Assembly: GCA_012798185.1 (NCBI GenBank)
Contig: JAAZNS010000022.1
Location: forward strand, 1-9,923
From: Chloroflexota bacterium
GTDB lineage: Bacteria; Chloroflexota; Anaerolineae; Anaerolineales; UBA4823
DNA length: 9,923 bases
Reading direction: 5' to 3'
The notes beneath the pieces were generated by a model that saw nothing but the letters and a program-made list of their open reading frames with translations, was not told the DNA's origin and searched no databases. Shown one piece after another: positions 1 to 7,116 of the stretch; position 1 is the first letter of the stretch; the number at the start of each line of letters is the position of its first letter. The translations under genes and the position numbers were made by a program.

Positions 1-1
1 G

Positions 2-2899
2 GGTACAGGGATTGTGCGCGATCTGGCGTTGAGAGGATTTAAATCAGTCTTGGTCGACAAAGCCGATTTTGCACAAGGAACCACTGGTAGATATCATGGC
101 TTATTGCATAGCGGTGGTCGTTACGCCGTGAAAGATCCTTCAGCTGCCAAAGAGTGCATCGAAGAAAACCGCATATTGCGTCGTATTATGCCCCATTGCA
201 TCGAAGATACTGGTGGATTTTTTGTCCTCACTCCTGAAGATGATCCCTACTTTTCCGAATTGTTTGTACAAGGATGTCAAACTGCTGGGATTCCCGTTGA
301 GGAAATTCCAATTTCTTTAATGCTAAAAGAAGAGCCTTTACTCAATCCTCAAATTAAACGCTGTTTTCGAGTTCCCGATGGATCTGCGGACTCTTTCTTA
401 GCTGCTCATCTCAATGTTGAATCTGCCAAACAATATGGTGCGTTAATATTGAATTACCATAAAGTAGTTTCATTGTTGAAGGTTGGAGATAATATTAAAG
501 GAGTGAATTGCATCAATGTAGCGAATGGAGAAGAAATTAGTATTGAAGCAAATGTAGTGATCAACGCCTCTGGCGCTTGGGCAGGTGAAATCGCTGCAAT
601 GGCGGGTTGTGTAGTACAAATTTTACCCGGTAAGGGCACTATGGTTGCAGTTAATCATCGTATTGTTAATACCGTCATCAATCGTTGTAAAAAACCTTCC
701 GATGGCGATATCCTCGTTCCTGCCCATACTGTTTCTGTTATTGGAACCACTGATATAAAGGTTACCAATCCAGATCGTTTTCCAATTGAGCCATGGGAAA
801 TTAAATTATTACTAGAAGAAGGGGAAAAAATCATTCCCGGCTTCCAATCAATGCGTATGTTACGCGCCTGGGCTGGTGTACGTCCTTTATATCAGGAAAT
901 ACAAGAAGGGGGAAATCGAGATGTTACTCGAGCTTTTGCATTGATTAATCATCAAGAACGTGACGGTGTTCTCGGTTTTATTACTATTACCAGCGGAAAA
1001 TGGACAACTTACCGAAAAATGGCTGAAGCAACCGTCGACCTTGTGTGTTCTCAGCTAGGTGTCACTCGCCCATGTAAGACTCACCTTGAGCCTTTACCCA
1101 GTCCGCATGAATATAAATATCATCAATTGGGCTCGCGATTGGCAAATATCGAGAAATCTACATCGTATGGAAAAATTATATGCGAATGTGAATTAGCCAC
1201 CCAAAATGATGTGGTCGATGCCATTGAAAAGGGTCAAGCCAAAACGTTGGATGATATTCGTCGTGATACTCGTCTTGGAATGGGACCTTGCCAGGCGGGT
1301 TTTTGTACCCTACGAGCCGCGGGAATCCTACATCAATTGCGTCATCCTAAAGTCGAGCAGACAAATTCTGCAATTCATGATTTTTTGCAAGAACGTTGGA
1401 AAGGATTGCTTCCGATTCTATGGGGTCAACAGCTCCGCCAGGAAAGGTTTAATGAACTCATTTATAGAAGTTTATTAAATGCAGAATCCCTGCCCGGAAT
1501 ACAGAAAACTAATTTCACCCCTGAATTATATGAAAAACCAATTGTTTCAGCTTCCACGATCGAAGGACAAGAATCCAAAAAAATAAATAAAACTTTGGTT
1601 CATAATAATCATTCAATATCTTCTTCCTGTGCTCAAGCCGATGCTCTGATCATAGGGGCGGGTTTTTCTGGGTTAATGACCGGCTTGCAGCTTTCGAAAG
1701 CAGGATTAAAGTCTCATGTCATCACCAAAGGTTGGGGGTCTACACATTGGCATAGCGGTTGTGTAGATATCCTGGGTTACGAACCTTTTGGATCCCATAA
1801 TTTGGTTAGTAATCCTGCAGACAGTCTTTTAAAATTGATTAAAAATAATCCGTCTCACCCTTATGCCCTATCAGGTATTGAAATCATCGAACAGGCAATA
1901 CTTTCATTAAAAACCTTGTTTTCAAATAACAATTATCCACTTCATGGTTCATTATCAAAAAATTGGCTCCTTCCGACTGCGCTTGGCACACTGCGTCCCA
2001 CTTGCCTAGCACCTGAGACAATGGTCAATGGTGATCTTTCAGAAACTTCTAATAAACGATGTATTTTATTGGTTGGATTTTCTCAATTCGTCGATTTTTA
2101 CCCTGAATTGGCTGCAGATAATCTGGCAACATTAGGCTATAACACAAAATCTATTACGATAGATATTCCCAGTTTGCTTTCACGGAAATTCGTTACAAGC
2201 CGTGTAATTGCGGAAATGTTCGATCGTTTCGAATTAATTACTGAAATAGTCACACTACTCAAACCTCATATTAATGGCGTTGATGTTATTGGTTTTCCTG
2301 CTGTACTTGGTATTCAACATTCTCTCCAAATACAATCGAATTTAGAACAAGAATTGAAAAAACCCATATTTGAAATACCAACTCTGCCTCCCTCCATACC
2401 AGGCATTAGATTGCAGCATATATTTATAAAAGCAATAGAAAAAAATGGCGGCAGGATTTTCGAAGGAATGCAGGTAACAGATGCACATTCGGAAGATCAA
2501 CATATTACACATGTTTATAGCGAAGCAGCTGCCAGGCATCAAAGTCATAAAGCAGATATATTTATTTTAGCAACTGGTGGATTTCTCGGAGGTGGATTTA
2601 CTTTAAGCTATAATGGCTATGCGCACGAACCTGTTTTCTCCCTTGAGCTGACTCCCCCGCCGGTCCATTCTGAGTGGTTCGATAATGAATTCCTCTCCCC
2701 TTCTGGACATCCACTATTCAAAACGGGCATCGCAGTAAATCATCATTTTCAACCTATGATCGATAATCACTTAATATTCGACAATCTTTTCATAACCGGT
2801 ACTGGACTGCCATCCTTCGATCCATTACAAGAACGTTCATTAGAAGGTGTTTCTCTTGTTTCAGGGTTGGCTATAAGCAATTTCATCCTAAATCATTAA
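2..2899 (+). CDS. glpAB: Anaerobic glycerol-3-phosphate dehydrogenase, GlpA-GlpB fusion (5' end outside window)
   Basis: Oxidises sn-glycerol 3-phosphate to dihydroxyacetone phosphate and passes electrons through GlpC to the quinone pool. The frame is open to the left edge, where GTGIVRDL is the end of an FAD-binding GxGxxG loop, so the GTG at base 14 is not the real start. Counting from that GTG, residues 1 to about 350 are a DAO-type FAD oxidoreductase with GTTGRYHGLLHSGGRYAV. Residues 388-435 are a BFD-like [2Fe-2S] domain with C390, C392, C426 and C431 (CxC...CxxxxC, as in GlpA). The family's C-terminal tail (FLQERWKG...) ends near 495. After a linker of about 46 residues rich in Asn, Ser and Lys, a second flavoprotein begins with G548-A-G550-F-S-G553 and THWHSGCVDILG, which is typical of GlpB. 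It runs about 420 residues to the end, the usual GlpB length. The linker has no in-frame ATG, so this looks like a true fusion and not two missed genes. glpC follows 23 bases later. Confidence 0.93.
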   Translation, partial: GTGIVRDLALRGFKSVLVDKADFAQGTTGRYHGLLHSGGRYAVKDPSAAKECIEENRILRRIMPHCIEDTGGFFVLTPEDDPYFSELFVQGCQTAGIPVEEIPISLMLKEEPLLNPQIKRCFRVPDGSADSFLAAHLNVESAKQYGALILNYHKVVSLLKVGDNIKGVNCINVANGEEISIEANVVINASGAWAGEIAAMAGCVVQILPGKGTMVAVNHRIVNTVINRCKKPSDGDILVPAHTVSVIGTTDIKVTNPDRFPIEPWEIKLLLEEGEKIIPGFQSMRMLRAWAGVRPLYQEIQEGGNRDVTRAFALINHQERDGVLGFITITSGKWTTYRKMAEATVDLVCSQLGVTRPCKTHLEPLPSPHEYKYHQLGSRLANIEKSTSYGKIICECELATQNDVVDAIEKGQAKTLDDIRRDTRLGMGPCQAGFCTLRAAGILHQLRHPKVEQTNSAIHDFLQERWKGLLPILWGQQLRQERFNELIYRSLLNAESLPGIQKTNFTPELYEKPIVSASTIEGQESKKINKTLVHNNHSISSSCAQADALIIGAGFSGLMTGLQLSKAGLKSHVITKGWGSTHWHSGCVDILGYEPFGSHNLVSNPADSLLKLIKNNPSHPYALSGIEIIEQAILSLKTLFSNNNYPLHGSLSKNWLLPTALGTLRPTCLAPETMVNGDLSETSNKRCILLVGFSQFVDFYPELAADNLATLGYNTKSITIDIPSLLSRKFVTSRVIAEMFDRFELITEIVTLLKPHINGVDVIGFPAVLGIQHSLQIQSNLEQELKKPIFEIPTLPPSIPGIRLQHIFIKAIEKNGGRIFEGMQVTDAHSEDQHITHVYSEAAARHQSHKADIFILATGGFLGGGFTLSYNGYAHEPVFSLELTPPPVHSEWFDNEFLSPSGHPLFKTGIAVNHHFQPMIDNHLIFDNLFITGTGLPSFDPLQERSLEGVSLVSGLAISNFILNH

Positions 2900-2922
2900 A
2901 TTAAAGCATAAAGAAAAACGCT

Positions 2923-3312
2923 ATGACTCTCTCTCTCTCTCCAATGGAATTATCGTTAAACCAATGTATCAAATGTAATATTTGCACTACCGTATGCCCT
3001 GTCTCCGCGGTAACAGATCGTTTCCCTGGACCAAAATATGAAGGCCCGCAAGCTGGCAGATTTCGATATTATTACCAACCCGCACCAGATATTTCGGTCG
3101 ATTATTGCAGCGGGTGTCGAATGTGTAATATGGCTTGCCCTACAGGTGTTAAAATTGCCGAGTTAAACGCAAGGGCAAGAGCAAATCTGGTTAACCAAGG
3201 AAAAATTCCGTTTCAGCAAAGAGTCCGCAATAATATGATTGCCAGATCAGAGCTGCTTGGAAAGCTCGCTCAGCCTGTAGCACCTTTAGCCAACGCGATT
3301 TTATCAAATTGA
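2923..3312 (+). CDS. glpC: GlpC N-terminal part: two-[4Fe-4S] ferredoxin domain, ends at an in-frame TGA
   Basis: This is the electron-transfer half of GlpC, the subunit that connects GlpAB to the membrane quinone pool. It has two classical [4Fe-4S] motifs: C15-x2-C18-x2-C21-x3-C25-P and C62-x2-C65-x2-C68-x3-C72-P. The stretch after them (ARSELLGKLAQPVAPLANAI) matches the GlpC segment that normally leads into the CCG domains. The 129-residue protein then stops at TGA 3310-3312. Intact GlpC is about 400 residues; this piece plus the next sums to about 424. The start is uncertain. ATG 2923 has only an A-rich stretch upstream (AAAGAAAAACG) and is followed at once by a (CT)7 run. ATG 2944 gives MELSLNQC, which has nearly the N-terminal length of E. 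coli GlpC, but also lacks a Shine-Dalgarno site. It could be a natural separate subunit, a recently interrupted gene or a sequencing error. Confidence 0.85.
   Translation: MTLSLSPMELSLNQCIKCNICTTVCPVSAVTDRFPGPKYEGPQAGRFRYYYQPAPDISVDYCSGCRMCNMACPTGVKIAELNARARANLVNQGKIPFQQRVRNNMIARSELLGKLAQPVAPLANAILSN
2927..2941 (+). repeat. (CT)7 dinucleotide run at the start of glpC
   Basis: Seven CT units (2927-2940) plus one more C lie immediately after the ATG at 2923 and encode a Ser/Leu run. Tracts of this sort can change length by slipped-strand mispairing, and a change of one or two units would shift the frame from ATG 2923. The ATG at 2944 lies beyond the tract and would be unaffected, so the effect depends on which start is used. 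Confidence 0.8.
3310..3312 (+). other. Single in-frame TGA dividing glpC
   Basis: The two glpC pieces share one reading frame. The only in-frame stop between them is this TGA, followed by TTA GTT AGA CAA GCT and ATG 3328. Translated through, the join reads LSN-stop-LVRQAMELAMRIHH. This lines up residue for residue, without a gap, with the E. coli GlpC linker as I remember it (TSLKPVRQLLDAALKID), with the stop where a lysine would be. One base change (for example CGA to TGA) would explain it. The position is in a linker, not at a metal ligand. Confidence 0.8.
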
Positions 3313-3327
3313 TTAGTTAGACAAGCT

Positions 3328-4215
3328 ATGGAACTTGCCATGCGCATTCATCATGAAGCGCCTCTCCCTGCATTCGCCAATCAGCGATTTACAACATGGC
3401 TAAAAAATCGAGACCATCCATTCAAGTCTAACCGTAAAGTGGTTTATTTTCATGGTTGTTCAACGCAATATTATGAACCCCGCGTTGGACGAGCAGCTGT
3501 CTATGTTCTGGAAGCTAATGGATTCGAAGTGATCGTACCACCCCAAAACTGTTGCGGTTTACCTTTATTATCAAACGGCGAATTTTCAGCTGCGCGTAAC
3601 TACCACGAGAATAATGTTCGTCATCTTGTTCAATATGCCCGTCAGGGTATCCCAATTGTCGGTACATCGACAAGTTGTACCCTGACCTTAAAAGAAGAAG
3701 CTCCCGAATTGCTTGATATGCATGATGAAGACACAAAACTTGTATCCAAAATGACTTTCGATTTTAATGAGTTCCTCCTTCAATTATTGGAACAAGGGGA
3801 ATTAAAAGGCTGTGAAAACGGAAATGGACTCAAACCCATTCCCTACACATTAGGATATCATATTCCATGCCAATATCGTGGGCACCGCTTGGGAAAACCA
3901 GGAATTGATATACTCAACCTAATCCCCGGCTTGCAAGTTGTTGATAGTCACGCATCGTGTTGTGGTATTGCTGGAACATATGGCTATAAGACTGAAAAAT
4001 ATGATATAGCGATGCAAGTGGGAGCGCCTTTATTCGATTTTGTAAAACAGATTAATGGGCCAGTCGTTGTGTGTGATAGCGAGACCTGCCGTTGGCAAAT
4101 TACTCATGCCACAGGATATCCTTGTGTTCATCCGGTGGAATTATTGGCACTAGCATATGGTTTTCCAATCGATGAACCTATGGCATCGCTACTTGCACAT
4201 CAAACAGAAGCGTGA
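3328..4215 (+). CDS. glpC: GlpC C-terminal part: two CCG (heterodisulfide reductase-like) domains
   Basis: This 295-residue piece carries the two cysteine-rich CCG domains of GlpC, thought to mediate electron transfer at the membrane. The first has C44 in YFHGCS, C75-C76-G77 and C117 (TSTSC). The second has C181 (HIPC), C211-C212-G213 followed by IAGTYG, and the closing motif CDSETCRWQI with C249 and C254. E. coli GlpC has CxxC (CETC) at that last position, while here the first Cys is Ser251 and a Cys lies two residues earlier. No hydrophobic transmembrane helix is obvious. ATG 3328 is 15 bases after the TGA of the first piece, and a second ATG is at 3340. Neither has a good Shine-Dalgarno site, so expression may depend on translational coupling, reinitiation or readthrough. 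Both halves keep complete domains, so two polypeptides could still form a working subunit. Confidence 0.87.
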   Translation: MELAMRIHHEAPLPAFANQRFTTWLKNRDHPFKSNRKVVYFHGCSTQYYEPRVGRAAVYVLEANGFEVIVPPQNCCGLPLLSNGEFSAARNYHENNVRHLVQYARQGIPIVGTSTSCTLTLKEEAPELLDMHDEDTKLVSKMTFDFNEFLLQLLEQGELKGCENGNGLKPIPYTLGYHIPCQYRGHRLGKPGIDILNLIPGLQVVDSHASCCGIAGTYGYKTEKYDIAMQVGAPLFDFVKQINGPVVVCDSETCRWQITHATGYPCVHPVELLALAYGFPIDEPMASLLAHQTEA

Positions 4216-4252
4216 AGCCAATAATTAATTCATGAGTGCATAACAACCATCC

Positions 4253-5665
4253 ATGAAAAATCCTAATCAAAATTTGGTTAACCATAAGCTTAAATGGTGG
4301 ATTCTAATAGCCATTGGCACAGGCACTTTTATGTCAGCATTAGATACCTCAGTGGTTAATACCATCCTGCCCATTCTCAAATCCCACTTTAACACAGAAG
4401 TTGCGCTGGTGGAATGGGTGGTCATAACTTACTTATTACTGGTTAGCGGCTTATTGCCTAGTTTTGGCAGACTGGGAGATATATATGGTCATAAATCTGT
4501 ATACATCACCGGTTTTTTTATCTTTATCTTCAGTTCTTTGGTCTGTGCCTTAGCACCTAATATCTATGCCTTAATCGCTGCCCGTGCATTTCAAGCAATA
4601 GGCGCAGCAATGCTCTCTTCTAACTCACCAGCCATCTTGACAAAAAGTTTTCCATCGCAGCAACGCGGTCAGGCATTAGGGCTTCAAGCAACCATGACAT
4701 ATGCTGGTCTCATCACCGGTCCATCTCTAGGAGGCTGGCTGGCAGATCAATTTTCATGGCGAGCAGTTTTTTATATTAATATTCCGGTAGGTTTGCTAGC
4801 GCTTTTATTAAGTGTCCTGGCAATTCCCAAAGACGATAATAAAACCGAGCGCGAACAATTTGATATACCCGGTGCTTTATTTTTCCTGGCTGGCTTGGTA
4901 GCATTACTCTTTGCTCTGAACCAGGGACATAATTTTGGTTGGGGTTCTGTATCAATCTTGTCTTTGTTCTTAATTTCTGCAGTTTTTTTACTTCTCTTCA
5001 TTCGAATAGAAAAACGTCAAAGCCGCCCCATGTTAGATTTAACTCTTTTCAAGCGTCGAATATTCTCCACCAGCGCCATGAGTGCCATATTGAACTATAT
5101 TTGTGTTTATTGTATTTTATTCCTTATGCCATTTTTCTTAATGGATGGCAAAGGCTTATCACCTTCTCAGTCTGGCTTAATTTTATCTGCTCAACCATTG
5201 GTCATGGCTATCATTGCACCAATCAGCGGAACCATCTCCGATAAAATCGGCGCCCGTATTCCAGGTATGATTGGCATGGCAATCTTATCTTGTGGATTAT
5301 TTCTGCTTTCGCGTCTAACACTTTCAACACCAATATCCTATGTATTAATATGCCTGAGTACAACCGGTCTTGGAATTGGGATTTTCATCTCGCCAAACAA
5401 TAGCGCTTTAATGGGCGCTGCACCGAGCAACCGGCAAGGAATAGCTGCTGGAATTCTCGCTACCTCCCGAAATATTGGTATGGTTTTGGGGATTGGATTT
5501 TCAGGCGCGGTTTTTTCAACGATATTAACCATGAATTCGAATACTGCCAGCAGTTTGACAACCGCTATTCGATATAGCTTTCTGATTGCTTGCGTTATTG
5601 CAATTTTAGGAATTATCACTACAGCTATTCGCGGTAATACTAATTCGCTTATAATAGAAGAATAA
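4253..5665 (+). CDS. Major facilitator superfamily exporter, DHA2 (EmrB/QacA-like) 14-helix type
   Basis: A 470-residue inner-membrane protein, probably a proton-coupled drug or metabolite exporter. Residues 14-34 form the first helix. They run into LDTSVVNTILP (30-40, motif D1 of DHA2 transporters), then GRLGDIYGHK (72-81, motif A), GLITGPSLGG (152-161, the antiporter motif C), and WRAVFYINIPVG (169-180), a DHA2 hallmark. About 14 hydrophobic segments are spread to the C-terminus, as expected for DHA2 rather than 12-helix DHA1. The gene starts 37 bases after glpC and has no clear Shine-Dalgarno site. Being in line with glpC suggests co-transcription, but nothing ties it to glycerol metabolism. 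The substrate cannot be predicted, and no EmrA-like partner is present in the window. Confidence 0.9.
   Translation: MKNPNQNLVNHKLKWWILIAIGTGTFMSALDTSVVNTILPILKSHFNTEVALVEWVVITYLLLVSGLLPSFGRLGDIYGHKSVYITGFFIFIFSSLVCALAPNIYALIAARAFQAIGAAMLSSNSPAILTKSFPSQQRGQALGLQATMTYAGLITGPSLGGWLADQFSWRAVFYINIPVGLLALLLSVLAIPKDDNKTEREQFDIPGALFFLAGLVALLFALNQGHNFGWGSVSILSLFLISAVFLLLFIRIEKRQSRPMLDLTLFKRRIFSTSAMSAILNYICVYCILFLMPFFLMDGKGLSPSQSGLILSAQPLVMAIIAPISGTISDKIGARIPGMIGMAILSCGLFLLSRLTLSTPISYVLICLSTTGLGIGIFISPNNSALMGAAPSNRQGIAAGILATSRNIGMVLGIGFSGAVFSTILTMNSNTASSLTTAIRYSFLIACVIAILGIITTAIRGNTNSLIIEE
5650..5655 (+). promoter_or_regulatory. Possible -10 box for the lipoprotein gene
   Basis: A perfect TATAAT lies in the last codons of the exporter gene, about 55 bases before ATG 5710. 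No good -35 box is found 16-18 bases upstream (best candidate TTCGCG) and there is no extended -10 TG. In AT-rich DNA such a hexamer can occur by chance, so this is only a candidate. Confidence 0.28.
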
Positions 5666-5681
5666 GGTTTAAATTTATATG

Positions 5682-5708
5682 AGGTTTTTTCCACATAAGG
5701 ATTTTTCC
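5682..5708 (+). repeat. Imperfect direct repeat overlapping the ribosome binding site
   Basis: AGGTTTTTTCC (5682-5692) and AGGATTTTTCC (5698-5708) match in 10 of 11 positions and are offset by 16 bases. The second copy contains the Shine-Dalgarno site of the next gene. It may be a chance duplication in a T-rich leader or a protein-binding site. Confidence 0.5.
5697..5701 (+). promoter_or_regulatory. Ribosome binding site of the lipoprotein gene
   Basis: AAGGA, eight bases before ATG 5710. It supports that start and stands out because the glpC, exporter, kinase and helicase starts lack a comparable site. Confidence 0.55.
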
Positions 5709-5709
5709 T

Positions 5710-7092
5710 ATGCAAACCAAAACACAGCGTATAGCATTTATTGTTTTATGTTTTTCTTTCTTTCTTTTTTCTTGTAAGTTTGTCTCGAATATATTTAATC
5801 GGACAAGTACAACCGAAGAGAATCCACCAATTGAAGAAGAAGTCTCAGATGAATCTATAACACCTCAATTCAGTGATATTAAATTTTGCGAAGACGTTAC
5901 AGATGACGGAGAATGCATCAATCCAACCGATCAATTTACCTCGGGAACAAACACAGTCTGGGCATTCTTTACATACAATGGTATGCAAAACGGAATGAGT
6001 TGGGGACGGTTATGGACGCAAAATGATGAACCTTACGTTGAAGCTCTGGATGAAATTTGGGAAAATGGTGAAAGCGGATGGCTGGCTTTTTCGATATCCG
6101 ATGATGTTCCTTTATCAGGTGACTTTACGTTTTCGATACTCATCGATAACGAGGTGATACAAGAAGCTTCATTTTCTGTAGCTAAGGCTCAAATCCAAGA
6201 TTTTGGTGGCAGCGCTGCATTTGGCTCAATTCAGTTTGCCACGGCAGTTGATGAAGAAAATGGTATTCCGATTAATGTCTCGGTTCAATTTACTGAGGGA
6301 ATTACCGAAGTATATGCTAGCTTCGTATATTTAAACATGATAACTGGACAACCCTGGAGCCGGGAATGGCTGCTAAATGGAGAAGAATTAGTACAAAAAG
6401 ACGAAACTTGGGAAGAAGCGGAGGGTGATGGAGTTTCTTATGCCGCTTTTGTTGAAGAAGACGGATTGGATATAGGACAGTATACATTGAATTTGTATGT
6501 CGATGGCCAATTGGCGCGCAGTGCAAATTTTGAAGTGATAGCCAAACCCACCGAAACAACCACCGAAAAGACAACACATTCCGTTGAAGAACTTGTTGAT
6601 CCCGATTTGATGAAGGCTTGGGAATTATTATCTAATTCAAATAACGAACTACTCTGGCGGTTAGCCGATTTGGTTACATCCTTCCAAATTGAAATTCGCA
6701 TGTCTGACGATTTGAGCGAAAATACATCGGCAGCATATAGTTACAGCCTGAGCACTTGTGATATCATAGAACAAGGTAAACGCCAACCGGGAATTGTATA
6801 TGTCAACCGCCAAAAATGGAATGAGGATAGCTGGGAAGAAGTTGCTGCTTCAATCGCCCATGAATTGACCCATGCATATCAACATCTACAAACAGGCTAC
6901 CGTTGTGATGATTGCAGTATTCAGAAAGAATACGAAGCCTTTTTTGTTACGATTTACGCCTTAGAAGAATTGGGCGCTTGGGATATTATTGAAGAAGAAT
7001 ACCCATCCGTAGTCGATTCCCAGGGCAATATCGATGGTGATACTTTATGGGATGCAATAAAGGAAACTTATTCTGAATGTCCCGAATATTAG
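5710..7092 (+). CDS. Probable lipoprotein with two repeated beta-rich domains and a HELTH zinc-peptidase-like domain
   Basis: I do not recognise a named family. The 460-residue protein begins with a signal sequence (basic MQTKTQR, hydrophobic 8-20) ending in LFSC with Cys22, a plausible though imperfect lipobox, so it is likely exported and lipid-anchored. An acidic, Thr/Glu-rich spacer follows. Residues 54-158 and 171-278 are two copies of one domain: F-S/G-x-I-x-F near the start, an aromatic strand (VWAFFTYN / VYASFVYLN), a W-S/G-R core, then a strand pair ending in FSV or FEV. They look like a beta-sandwich binding module. After a Thr-rich linker (281-289), residues 295-460 hold H384-E-L-T-H388 and, 18-20 residues on, E407 and E409 in KEYEAF, a layout like gluzincin-type HExxH peptidases. 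C399 and C402 form CDDC. Activity and target are unknown; it may act on cell-surface or extracellular protein. Its own Shine-Dalgarno site and a possible promoter suggest partial independence from the exporter upstream. Confidence 0.8.
   Translation: MQTKTQRIAFIVLCFSFFLFSCKFVSNIFNRTSTTEENPPIEEEVSDESITPQFSDIKFCEDVTDDGECINPTDQFTSGTNTVWAFFTYNGMQNGMSWGRLWTQNDEPYVEALDEIWENGESGWLAFSISDDVPLSGDFTFSILIDNEVIQEASFSVAKAQIQDFGGSAAFGSIQFATAVDEENGIPINVSVQFTEGITEVYASFVYLNMITGQPWSREWLLNGEELVQKDETWEEAEGDGVSYAAFVEEDGLDIGQYTLNLYVDGQLARSANFEVIAKPTETTTEKTTHSVEELVDPDLMKAWELLSNSNNELLWRLADLVTSFQIEIRMSDDLSENTSAAYSYSLSTCDIIEQGKRQPGIVYVNRQKWNEDSWEEVAASIAHELTHAYQHLQTGYRCDDCSIQKEYEAFFVTIYALEELGAWDIIEEEYPSVVDSQGNIDGDTLWDAIKETYSECPEY
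5869..6543 (+). repeat. Tandem domain duplication inside the lipoprotein gene
   Basis: Codons 54-158 (5869-6183) and 171-278 (6220-6543) encode two diverged copies of the same roughly 105-residue module. Matching points include GTNTVWAFF/GITEVYASF, SWGRLW/PWSREW, DEIWEN/DETWEE and the closing strands SGDFTFSILID/IGQYTLNLYVD. The similarity is at the protein level; the DNA copies have drifted, so the duplication is old. Confidence 0.7.
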
Positions 7093-7103
7093 ATATCGAT
7101 CAT

Positions 7104-7107
7104 AGGA
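7104..7107 (+). promoter_or_regulatory. Ribosome binding site of the DegV gene
   Basis: AGGA followed by a nine-base spacer before ATG 7117. It supports that start, and the encoded protein begins exactly where DegV proteins do (VKIITDTTAGLP). Confidence 0.5.
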
Positions 7108-7116
7108 AAAGCAATT

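Noticed and set aside
3310..3345. TGA in glpC as a selenocysteine codon, or a genetic code that reads TGA as an amino acid
   Set aside because: The codon lies in a linker where homologues have an ordinary residue. Only a four-base-pair CAAG/CTTG hairpin is visible downstream. The second glpC piece ends at TGA, and the other long genes contain no in-frame TGA, so the standard code fits.
4232..4243. Three-codon open frame (ATG AGT GCA TAA) before the exporter gene
   Set aside because: It is too short to interpret as a leader peptide and has no ribosome binding site or attenuator structure.
5338..5715. A 125-codon open frame on the minus strand under the exporter's 3' end
   Set aside because: It is antisense to a well-supported transporter, shows no recognisable family, and its composition is that of a shadow frame.
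6317..6701. Several overlapping minus-strand open frames within the lipoprotein gene
   Set aside because: Three frames overlap one another and the plus-strand gene with its clear duplicated domains. None has a motif or ribosome binding site.
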